NCBI GenBank assembly: GCA_945877355.1
Contig: CAMCRT010000013.1
Location: forward strand, 1-40,089
Length of the DNA stretch: 40,089 nucleotides
Direction: 5' to 3'
Source: an uncultured Mitsuokella sp.
GTDB lineage: Bacteria; Bacillota; Negativicutes; Selenomonadales; Selenomonadaceae
A program made the translations under genes and the position numbers. Every line of letters starts with the position of its first letter. Position 1 is the stretch's first letter. The notes under the pieces are model-generated. The model did no database searches. It saw only the letters and a program-made list of their open reading frames with translations, and was not told where the DNA came from. Of the stretch, positions 33,488 through 40,089 are shown piece after piece.

Positions 33488-34657
33488 TCATGGCTCCGAC
33501 CGAAGCCATTCATCCCGATCTAGCCGGCGGATAAGAATCGCCTCCGCCACGCCACCCGCCGCAGGAATGGCCGCCACCCCATAGCGACCCTTTTCGTGCG
33601 CCAGGATTTTCATCAAGTGCAGCAGGATCTCCGCACCGCTAGCCCCGTAGGGATGCCCATAGGCGAGGGCCCCGCCCCAGCGACAAAGCCTGTCCGCCAC
33701 CTCCGGGTGGGCCCTCCGGAAGTGGGCGCTGATGACGCCGAAGGCCTCGTTGTACTCAAAGGCCTCCACATCCCCGTAGGAAAGGCCCTGCTCCATGAGA
33801 AGCGATGCCACCGCCCGATCCGCCGATAGGGGCGGCACCTGGGGGGCGCTGCCAATGAGCTTCGTGCCGAGGATTTCCGCTGACGGCACCTCTCCATGGG
33901 CCCGGATCCAGCTCTCCGACGCCACCACCACGAAGGCCGCACCGTCATTCATGGTGCAGGTATTGGCCGCCGTGAGGATGCCACCGGGGACGTCTGTGAC
34001 ATGGGGAGCCCGCGCGAGGAGCCTCTCCGACATGCGCGGACGGATCGCCTCATCCCGGCTGCTGCCATAGAGAGGCAGGATGACCTCCGAGAGCAGACCC
34101 TGCTCCGCCACTGCCCTTGCCCGCTGGTGGCTGAGAAGAGCCGCCACGTCCGCCTCCTCCCGCGAGATGCCCGCCGCCTTCGCGGCCCGCTCCGCCCCCA
34201 GAAGCATGGCATCATCGCCGAACTCTCCGGGAATAAACTGAGCGGCCGTGAACGCCGGCGCCCGCAGCCGGCTGCGCTCGTCCTGCTTCGGATAAATCCG
34301 CCGGGGCTGAAGGGACGCGCTCTCCACGCCTCCGGCAAAGACGATATCCCACTCCCCCGCGCGGACGCCCAGGGCCGCCATATGGATGGCCGCCAGAGCC
34401 GAGGCACACTGGAGATCAAGGGTCAACGCCGGCACCCACTCCGGCAGGCCTCCCTCCAGGACAGTGAGCCGTCCGATATTGCCCCCGGGCCCCACCGCGT
34501 TGCCACAGAGGACCACATCGGGCCCATCGATGGCGTAGACCTCGCAAAGCCGCCGAAGGACGGCACCTCCCAGGAGCTCAGGACGCACTTCCTTGAATAT
34601 GCCATTTCGCACACCAATGTGGGTGCGAAGACCGTCCAAGAGATATACCCGATTCAT
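33488..34657 (-). CDS. Thiolase family protein (YhfS/VraB-like)
   Basis: A 389-residue thiolase-fold protein. The nucleophilic Cys is in LTLDLQCASALAAIHMA. Other signatures are NAVGPGGNIGRLTVLEGG, the Asn in TAANTCTMNDGAAFVVV, YNEAFGVISAHF, and the catalytic His in GGALAYGHPYGASGAEIL. The final motif, normally containing Cys-x-Gly-Gly-Gly, reads VAAIPAAGGVAEAIL, so the second catalytic Cys is missing. It could still carry out acyl transfer or decarboxylative condensation of another kind, or bind acyl groups only. The ATG at 34657 overlaps the hot-dog gene stop (ATGA) and has GGGAGG nearby. Confidence 0.88.
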   Translation of the reverse strand: MNRVYLLDGLRTHIGVRNGIFKEVRPELLGGAVLRRLCEVYAIDGPDVVLCGNAVGPGGNIGRLTVLEGGLPEWVPALTLDLQCASALAAIHMAALGVRAGEWDIVFAGGVESASLQPRRIYPKQDERSRLRAPAFTAAQFIPGEFGDDAMLLGAERAAKAAGISREEADVAALLSHQRARAVAEQGLLSEVILPLYGSSRDEAIRPRMSERLLARAPHVTDVPGGILTAANTCTMNDGAAFVVVASESWIRAHGEVPSAEILGTKLIGSAPQVPPLSADRAVASLLMEQGLSYGDVEAFEYNEAFGVISAHFRRAHPEVADRLCRWGGALAYGHPYGASGAEILLHLMKILAHEKGRYGVAAIPAAGGVAEAILIRRLDRDEWLRSEP

Positions 34658-35154
34658 AGTGCCTCCCACTCATAAGTGAAGCAAAGGACATCCGTCATGC
34701 CTTGCATGCGGTTCCCCTCCCGCAGAAGGTACACCGTCTCGCCGCTCCGTATGGGCTGGTGAAATCGCAGGCGAAAGGAGGAAGCCTGCGCCTCCCCACT
34801 GAGTGCCAGAGCAATTTGAAAGCCGCTCACCACCGGCCGGTCCGTCTGGTGAAGCCCATTGTGATCCCCGAGAGCCCGGCTGCAGCGGCGCACTTCCTCC
34901 GCCGAAAAGACACGCCAAGGCACCCCCTTCTCCGGGACGACCTTCCCCGAAGTCTCCTTGTAGGGAAAGAGCAGCAGCTCCATGTGCTCCCCACCGTCAG
35001 AGTCCGCAGCGACCCTCACGATGCGCCGCCCCGAAGCCGTCACTCGATAGGGCCCGCCCACATCCGCACCCCGCCGGTAGCGCAGCTCTCCCATGACCAT
35101 CCCCTGCCACTCGGGCTTCCAAAGGCTGCAGAGAGCCCTTATGATTTCTTCCAT
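34654..35154 (-). CDS. MaoC-like hot-dog protein
   Basis: A 166-residue protein. The C-terminal half looks like a single hot-dog fold of the MaoC/hydratase-2 type. SRALGDHNGLHQTDRPVVSG carries the Asp/His of the hydratase motif (D-x-N-x-x-H), followed by a helix and the beta strands FRLRFHQPIRSGETVYLL. The N-terminal 80 residues contain a Gly/Arg-rich strand region. It is probably an enoyl-CoA/acyl-thioester hydratase or thioesterase, inferred. AGGAG lies 7 bases before the ATG, and it is coupled to the thiolase by a 4-base overlap. It is the first gene of the three-gene operon. Confidence 0.7.
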   Translation of the reverse strand: MEEIIRALCSLWKPEWQGMVMGELRYRRGADVGGPYRVTASGRRIVRVAADSDGGEHMELLLFPYKETSGKVVPEKGVPWRVFSAEEVRRCSRALGDHNGLHQTDRPVVSGFQIALALSGEAQASSFRLRFHQPIRSGETVYLLREGNRMQGMTDVLCFTYEWEAL

Positions 35155-35244
35155 GTGACAACTCCTAGCAAATCCCCGAGCTTTTTCTCCCATCGCGGCA
35201 GCTTTCAGCTGCAGGGATAGCATGCTTCCCAAGCGATACGTCTA

Positions 35245-35823
35245 TCATCCAAGGATCTCCCGCACGCTCTTTTGCAAGCTGGGGACTACATCCTCCTCAA
35301 ACCAGAGGTTTTTCTTCAACCAGATATTATTGAGCGGGCTCGGGTGCACGATAGGGAAATACGCTGGAAGATACTCCCGGTATGCTTTTACCGTTTCCGT
35401 AAGATTCTTCTTCTCTTTCCCCTTCAGATAGTAGCGGGTAGCATAGCCTCCGATTAGGATCGTCAGCTGGATATCTGGCATCAAGCCGAGCAGCGCCTTG
35501 TGATACTCCTTCGCAATAAAGGCCCGGGGCGGCAGATCCCCTGTCTTTGCCTTTCCCGGATAATAAAAATCCATGGGCATGATGGCGACTTTCTCAGAAT
35601 AAAACTCCTCCCGGGAGACGCCCATCCATTCCATCAGCCGCTCCCCCGACTTGTCATTAAAGGGAATCTTCGTCTCCTCCACCTTCTTCCCGGGAGCCTG
35701 CCCGATGATAAGCACCCGCGCCTCCGGGCTGCTCTGAAAAATCGGCGGAATCCCCCGCGCTGTATAGGCTTGATTCCGTTCATCCTCTTTTAGCTCTTGT
35801 ATAAAATCCTCTAAACGATACAC
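35245..35823 (-). CDS. Uracil-DNA glycosylase family protein
   Basis: A 192-residue protein of the uracil-DNA glycosylase superfamily (COG1573-like). Motif A is IGQAPGKKVEETKIPFNDKSG (GQAPG at 41-45) and motif B is VHPSPLNN (160-163). It contains no cysteine at all, so it cannot hold the iron-sulfur cluster of family 4/5 enzymes. The start is GTG at 35823, with GGAAGGAGG 6 bases upstream. A frame to 35874 would overlap the previous gene and lacks a ribosome site. It lies 44 bases downstream of the PcfJ-like gene, so it is probably co-transcribed. The damaged base it acts on is unknown. Confidence 0.82.
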   Translation of the reverse strand: MYRLEDFIQELKEDERNQAYTARGIPPIFQSSPEARVLIIGQAPGKKVEETKIPFNDKSGERLMEWMGVSREEFYSEKVAIMPMDFYYPGKAKTGDLPPRAFIAKEYHKALLGLMPDIQLTILIGGYATRYYLKGKEKKNLTETVKAYREYLPAYFPIVHPSPLNNIWLKKNLWFEEDVVPSLQKSVREILG

Positions 35824-35867
35824 CGAAAACCTCCTTCCTGTATTCCCTTTCCCTGCCCGGGATCGGT

Positions 35868-37961
35868 TCACCAACCGGCTTCATCCCATACATTTCGATC
35901 CAAAGGAGGAAAATAATATAGGACATCCCGTATTTTCCTATACCAAAATTGCCTCCTTGCAGGATTCTTTGGCAAATATTGCTGATACAATTCACACATG
36001 ACGATCTGTGCCTCCACGCACCCGAATAGGGCATCCTCTATTATACTGTCAAGATCTGAGCAGACCCGGTGGATATAGACCCGCTCATTTCTATCCGGTA
36101 TTTCATTCAGCACCGGCATGCCAACAATATGATCCAGTTGGAATTCCCGTGTGACGACCTTCGTCGCCAGGGCACGGTAAAAGCCGCATCCACGTTCCTC
36201 TTTGGAGAGACTCACAAGCTCCTTGATGGTATAGAGGAAATATGACTTTTTGCCGGCAAGCTGTTTGTATTCTACCTGTTTCCCATCCTGTAGTGCAAGC
36301 CCCGCCCGATCAAGCTCCCCGGATTCGTCGCGCAGATGCATCCTGTCCGCCCAAAGGCAGACCGCCAGCAGGAGGTCTCCCTCCAGCTTTTTATTACTTA
36401 TGCCAAGTGCCTGCTTTATATTGCATCCCTTGTGATCAATCTCGATACACGCCAGGTTATGCTGCTCTCTTCGCACCACCAGGACGGTGCACTCCCTCTC
36501 TTTGACCCTTTGTATATAGGACGCGACGCAATTATGCATCTCCTGGCCGATTTCTGCCAGTTCTTCCGTGTGGCGGAGCAGCTCGAAGCGAAAGCCGTTG
36601 ATTTCACATTCCAAATCCTCCAGATAGTCAGGATACTTGAGCTCCTGCCGCATGTAGTCCAGGTGATTGATTTCATAGACGAGCCGATCATGGAGGGCTA
36701 TCGTGCAGCCCTTTGCCAAAAACTCCTTTTTTATGTCATCCGATAGGTCATCAAAATACTGATACAGCATTGCGTGCACGTCATATTGCCAGCGAAGCTG
36801 CTTCCCTTCTGAATATTTGTATAATTTCTTCGCCGCCCACTTCTCGCCCTTGCTTTCTATCATCCAGCCGACAAGGAATTTCACCTTTTCCCATAAAGAA
36901 TAGTCTTTTCGCCATGGGCCATCCAGACATCCGCGCAGAATTGCATCGATTTCTTCTTGGGCTATGCTGTCCTCTACCCTATGGGCCCCAAGAGCATACG
37001 GGTCAAATTTCTCGTTTGCTTCCTCCTCATCATCAGACCAAAACGGGAAATTCGCGGTGCTACACCGTTCAAAGTCAATATCCCCTATTCTTGCTCCGCT
37101 GAAAAATGGCCGCATCAGATTGTAGTCCGTAAAGCCTAATTCCAGCAGGACCCGATACATGGGCACGACATAGGGATTGTAGGAATAAAGCTTCTTCAGC
37201 CCCTTCGGCGGCTCAACGCCCAGCTGCTTGCACACGATATGATAGGCATTCTTGCAGACCTTTGGCACCAAAGACATATCCACATAATGGTCGAGAAAAT
37301 AGCAATTCAAATCATAGGGGCGGAACATAAGCGCCTGGATGTAGGTCTTCCCCTTCAAGGGATGATTGATCTTTCCCGGCCGCAAGCCGTATGTTCTTCC
37401 CACCAAATCCTTCAGCATATCAATGGTATTTCCCATTACGGTTCTTGGATAGGTGATATGTTTGGAAAAATAAGTGATTTCCTCGTTTTCCAGATTGTAG
37501 GTGACAGTGCCATAGGAAAACGCTCGTATGTGTGGCCTGCAAAAGGCGGGAAGGTCATTGCTGCGCGCCAAGAATATCTCACATATATCTACGCCAACAA
37601 AAAGCACGGGGTCCTCTGCATGTGCATGCAGTCTCCATCGGACAGGAATTTTGACGACCGACCTATTCTCATAATACGAGAAGCCTGTAAAAATGCAGGG
37701 CACTTTCGATTGCTTATTTCCATAGCTGAAGCAGGCAGGAACCCCATGCATGACGCAGGAGGCCGTCTGCCATTTCACGCCATCCGTATCCACGACTTTC
37801 TCAAAACATGCATGGCTCTTGCACCATATAAAATAATGTCCGTCACATTCCATAAGGACAACTACAGCGATATCCTCAATCTCCCGGTTTTGTCCAAGCC
37901 TGCCATCAAATAGCACCCAATCCTGCTTCTTCACGTTGTAATACAGCTCACGTTCGTGCAT
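35868..37961 (-). CDS. PcfJ-domain protein
   Basis: A 697-residue protein whose C-terminal half has the PcfJ-like signature at about residues 470-540. This consists of GQEMHNCVASYIQRV, then TVLVVRREQHNLACIEID and IKQALGISNKKL. PcfJ proteins are best known from conjugative plasmids and integrative elements of Firmicutes; their biochemical role is unknown. The N-terminal 450 residues are rich in Tyr, Trp and Cys, with short beta-rich segments; no known domain is recognised. The start is ATG 37961 (MHEREL), with GAGGG 8 bases upstream; an upstream GTG overlaps that site. A downstream glycosylase-like gene follows. GC is lower than in the core genes, which hints at acquisition. Confidence 0.8.
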   Translation of the reverse strand: MHERELYYNVKKQDWVLFDGRLGQNREIEDIAVVVLMECDGHYFIWCKSHACFEKVVDTDGVKWQTASCVMHGVPACFSYGNKQSKVPCIFTGFSYYENRSVVKIPVRWRLHAHAEDPVLFVGVDICEIFLARSNDLPAFCRPHIRAFSYGTVTYNLENEEITYFSKHITYPRTVMGNTIDMLKDLVGRTYGLRPGKINHPLKGKTYIQALMFRPYDLNCYFLDHYVDMSLVPKVCKNAYHIVCKQLGVEPPKGLKKLYSYNPYVVPMYRVLLELGFTDYNLMRPFFSGARIGDIDFERCSTANFPFWSDDEEEANEKFDPYALGAHRVEDSIAQEEIDAILRGCLDGPWRKDYSLWEKVKFLVGWMIESKGEKWAAKKLYKYSEGKQLRWQYDVHAMLYQYFDDLSDDIKKEFLAKGCTIALHDRLVYEINHLDYMRQELKYPDYLEDLECEINGFRFELLRHTEELAEIGQEMHNCVASYIQRVKERECTVLVVRREQHNLACIEIDHKGCNIKQALGISNKKLEGDLLLAVCLWADRMHLRDESGELDRAGLALQDGKQVEYKQLAGKKSYFLYTIKELVSLSKEERGCGFYRALATKVVTREFQLDHIVGMPVLNEIPDRNERVYIHRVCSDLDSIIEDALFGCVEAQIVMCELYQQYLPKNPARRQFWYRKIRDVLYYFPPLDRNVWDEAGW

Positions 37962-38112
37962 GGGACCATCCCTCACTTATGCATGGCTTCCACATAGGCC
38001 AATTTATTCGCCATAGCCTCACGCTCTAAGAGCCCCCCTTGATGTGCTATGCGTTTCCTTCATCACGATACAATCCTTGCTTCCAGTATAGCAAAATTGT
38101 GCAAGCTTCGCT
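37962..38112. other. Leader region of the PcfJ-like gene
   Basis: The gap contains a possible -10 (TATACT) on the minus strand without a good -35. It also contains a tiny minus-strand frame (38014 to 37973) of 13 codons with no separate ribosome site, overlapping the PcfJ-like ribosome site. It may be a leader peptide or chance. Nothing else was seen. Confidence 0.25.
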
Positions 38113-38152
38113 ATAAAAGGCTGTTTCACGTCGTATTTGCCGTGAAACAGCC
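38113..38152 (-). terminator. Terminator after the Rpn-family gene
   Basis: GGCTGTTTCACG (38119-38130) and CGTGAAACAGCC (38141-38152) form a 12-bp perfect stem around a 10-base loop. On the minus strand TTTTATAG follows. It closes the Rpn-family gene about 20 bases after its stop. Confidence 0.88.
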
Positions 38153-38172
38153 CCATTCGTACATCCGTCATG

Positions 38173-39072
38173 TCATTCAATGCCAAATTCCTGATAAAGA
38201 GCAGCCAGTCGTTCAGGCTTCTCCATCGCTGCAGAGAAATCTTCTATCCGACCAGCCTGCTGCAGATTCTTGAAAAGATTTGCCATACGCGCCTGGGCCA
38301 GTGCCTCGCCTCTTGCTTCTCCCCGACGTTCCCCTCGTTCTTCTGCTAGCTGCTGTCCTTCCACGAAGTTTGTATTATAGTCGAGAATAGCGGATTCACG
38401 GGCTAAATATTCCTGGTATTCTTTATCCGAACGGGCGAATTTATCTGCCGCTTCAAATACATCTCGATATGCCACATTCATCATAGCCAGTTCCTCCTTT
38501 TCCTCCTCATCCAGATTGTCCAAGAGGATCGCACACCACCGCTCGACACGGCTCATCTCCCGCACTTTCTTCCGCCTGACCTTCGCTAGCTCCAGAAAAT
38601 GGAGCTCCAGATCCTCCGTCAGACGATGCATATTCGTTGGATTGTACAGCCCATACATGGCATGAAGCTCATCGCCCGGCAGGATGGCATGGCGCAGGAT
38701 GTTGATGGCGATTGCTGGCTTCAGTCGACCATAGCCCTGCCCCGACTGCAATGCATCAAAATGAAGATACATCTGCGCCCAGTAGAAAAGCGTCCGCTGC
38801 TCGAAGAACAGATAATTGAATACCTGCATTTCAATATCTGCCCGTGTCCCATCGTTCAGCTTCGCAAAGATATCCAAACGCCCCAGCTTTTCCGACTGCT
38901 TCTGCGGAGAGAGCTCCACATTCCGGAACTCGAGATCCGTAAACGCCCTCTCCTCCTTGCGCCCTGTCATATCGTTGATGAATTCCAACGTAACACGCTT
39001 GCGCTCATTCTGCCCGAAAATATATTTGAACACAAGGTCATTCGTCAGATTCAGCTTCCGTCTCCCCGCCAT
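38173..39072 (-). CDS. Rpn-family PD-(D/E)XK nuclease/putative transposase
   Basis: A 299-residue protein of the Rpn/PDDEXK-nuclease-transposase family (RpnA-like), which can cut DNA and promote RecA-independent recombination in E. coli. The N-terminus NLTNDLVFKYIFGQNERKRV is typical. The nuclease core LDIFAKLNDGTRADIEMQVF (about 65-84) gives the D...E-x-Q pattern. The C-terminal region has a charged tract (GERRGEARGEALAQARMANL), a repeat-like tail frequent in this family. GGAGGTG lies 5 bases before the ATG. It has its own promoter and terminator, so it is a one-gene unit, often multicopy in Negativicutes. Confidence 0.92.
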   Translation of the reverse strand: MAGRRKLNLTNDLVFKYIFGQNERKRVTLEFINDMTGRKEERAFTDLEFRNVELSPQKQSEKLGRLDIFAKLNDGTRADIEMQVFNYLFFEQRTLFYWAQMYLHFDALQSGQGYGRLKPAIAINILRHAILPGDELHAMYGLYNPTNMHRLTEDLELHFLELAKVRRKKVREMSRVERWCAILLDNLDEEEKEELAMMNVAYRDVFEAADKFARSDKEYQEYLARESAILDYNTNFVEGQQLAEERGERRGEARGEALAQARMANLFKNLQQAGRIEDFSAAMEKPERLAALYQEFGIE

Positions 39073-39107
39073 ACTAACACCTCCAGCCGATAATGTATTC
39101 TATTTCT

Positions 39108-39135
39108 ATTATACCGAAAAACAAAGGAAAATCAA
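39108..39135 (-). promoter_or_regulatory. Promoter of the Rpn-family gene
   Basis: Minus-strand TTGATT (39130-39135) and TATAAT (39108-39113) are 16 bases apart: an exact -10 and a -35 with 4 of 6 matches. The start codon is 35 bases downstream of the -10. Confidence 0.75.
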
Positions 39136-39243
39136 GAAAACCTAAACAACAGGGCGATTTCACACATCATAACATTTAAAACGACCCCATTCAAGCCTTC
39201 CCTCGTGTGAGGAGCGACATCACGTTTGCTTGAGAGGAAGACA

Positions 39244-40035
39244 ATGACACCCACGCCAGATCTCTTGAATATCGCAAAGACCGCGAAAGTCCTTTACAAT
39301 ACCTGTTCTTGGCTCGACGAGATTCTGCGTAATGAGACATTCCCACTGCTGACGATTCCGACACTTGATGCATCGGAACTCACGATTGGCACGAAGGCAC
39401 TCAAGACCGCCTATGCTGAACGCCTCAATGTGGTGCAGGATGGCACCGAAAAGGCTCTCACACGCTCTATTCACACAGCTATTGAAGAGAAAAGCCGTTA
39501 CATGGCTGAGCGCATCGCCAGGACATAAGCCGCTCGAGCGTGGGCGGATGGTTTTATGGAGAAATATGTGGCCGATGATGATGTTATCGCCTTTCGGTGG
39601 GAATTATCCTCGCGCTATCCGCATTTTGATATTTGCAACCTCTACGCCGAAGCAGACCTCTACGGACTCGGGAAAGGCGTCTACCCAAAGGACAAGACGC
39701 CTCGCCAGCCCGTTCACCCGCACTGCTTATGCCATCTTGCACCGATATTCGCAGGTGAAATAGATGGGTCCATGAAGAATCGTGAGAAATTTGACGGAGA
39801 GGAGTATATCAACAGCCTCACAAAAGCACAGAAAACGCAAATCCTTGGTGCCTGTGGACACAAACAATATGAGAATGGCACTGATTGGAGAAAACTGGTC
39901 AGGAATTATTCGCCAGATATGATGAAAAACCCATTCGAGCGTGATATAATCAACGTAGAGATAAAAGGATTTGGAGAAGGTCATATACCAAGAGATAAAT
40001 TGTCAAGATATGCGCTTAATCCGAACGTTGATCCA
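39244..40035 (+). pseudogene. Phage head-morphogenesis protein (MuF/SPP1 gp7-like), nonsense-interrupted and truncated
   Basis: The only clear plus-strand gene. Two segments lie in the same reading frame. Residues 1-94 (MTPTPDLLNIAK...) end with RYMAERIART at an in-frame TAA (39526-39528). The frame then continues as AARAWADGFMEKYVADDDV, RWELSSRYPHFDICNLYAEA, and HPHCLCHLAPIF. ERIART and the Cys-containing HPHCxC end are hallmarks of the phage minor head (MuF) domain. The family normally has Glu after ART, so one base change (GAA to TAA) explains the stop. The N-terminus is short. The 3' end runs into a group II intron and stops at an intron-supplied TAG (40042-40044). AGAGGAAG precedes the ATG. 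It is a prophage remnant. Confidence 0.8.
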
Positions 40036-40089
40036 ATCGAGTAGGAGGCTGGCCATTATTTGACCAGCCGACCTCTCACACCACCGTGC
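40036..40089 (-). mobile_element. 3' end of a group II intron (cut by window edge)
   Basis: Read on the minus strand the window end runs GCACGGTGGTGTGAGAGGTC, then GGCTGG (40064-40069) paired with CCAGCC (40047-40052), then TCCTACTCGAT. The first part resembles the 3' strand of intron domain V with its downstream linker. The hairpin is domain VI, with the likely branch-point A at 40042, seven bases from the 3' end (40036). These are the usual features of bacterial group II introns encoding LtrA-type reverse transcriptases. The rest of the intron lies outside the window. It is antisense to the phage gene it interrupts, so splicing cannot repair that gene's own mRNA. Confidence 0.7.

Noticed and set aside
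35198-35212. Short GCAGCT/AGCTGC hairpin before the hot-dog gene
   Set aside because: Only six base pairs with no U-run; common by chance at this GC content.
1-40089. CRISPR arrays, tRNA and rRNA genes
   Set aside because: No regularly spaced direct repeats, no cloverleaf with a CCA-type end and no rRNA-like sequence were seen; gaps between genes are too short or otherwise explained.

Overview
The window looks like a stretch of chromosome from a motile, GC-rich, diderm Firmicute, most likely the class Negativicutes and perhaps Selenomonas or a relative. This is an inference from three things: a Bacillus-type dprA-topA-trmFO-hslV-hslU-codY-flgB gene order, high GC, and a secreted protein with BamE-like repeats. 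Almost every gene lies on the minus strand, so transcription runs from high to low coordinates.

1-12013 is a flagellar basal-body and hook operon. In transcription order it reads flgB, flgC, fliE, fliF, fliG, fliH, fliI, fliJ, a lytic transglycosylase, a ylxF-like gene, fliK, flgD, a small TIGR02530-type gene and flgE. flgE runs off the left edge. The genes make the proximal rod, the MS ring and rotor, the export ATPase complex, a wall-cutting enzyme, the hook-length ruler, and the hook cap and hook. A terminator-like hairpin, followed by a possible sigma-28-type promoter, separates ylxF from fliK.

12281-20003 is the regulatory and housekeeping block dprA-topA-trmFO-hslV-hslU-codY. It has a clear promoter before dprA and strong terminators after hslU and codY. 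A CodY-box-like site lies upstream of codY. The xerC/codV gene usually found between trmFO and hslV is absent.

20150-31881 holds a two-gene cassette with a DUF4160 protein, truA, an intergenic inverted-repeat element, and two housekeeping groups. One is greA-lysS, behind a perfect-consensus promoter. The other is a tightly packed run: lepA, hemW, dtd, an M29 aminopeptidase, a BamE-like secreted protein, a YitT-type membrane protein, an MBL-fold hydrolase, a secreted cyclophilin and a GIY-YIG nuclease.

32117-35154 is a three-gene acyl-thioester operon: MaoC-like hot-dog protein, thiolase, and acyl-CoA ligase. It resembles the yhfS/yhfT (vraB/vraA) gene pair. The thiolase appears to lack its second catalytic cysteine.

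35245-40089 is more accessory in character. It contains an uracil-DNA-glycosylase-like protein, a large PcfJ-domain protein, and an Rpn/PD-(D/E)XK protein with its own promoter and terminator. On the plus strand lies a decayed phage head-morphogenesis (MuF/gp7-type) gene with one in-frame stop. That gene is interrupted from the antisense side by what looks like the 3' end of a group II intron, cut by the right edge. No tRNA, rRNA or CRISPR array was seen. No clearly new defence system was found. The best candidates for undescribed biology are the DUF4160 cassette, the PcfJ-like protein, and the hot-dog/thiolase/ligase operon.
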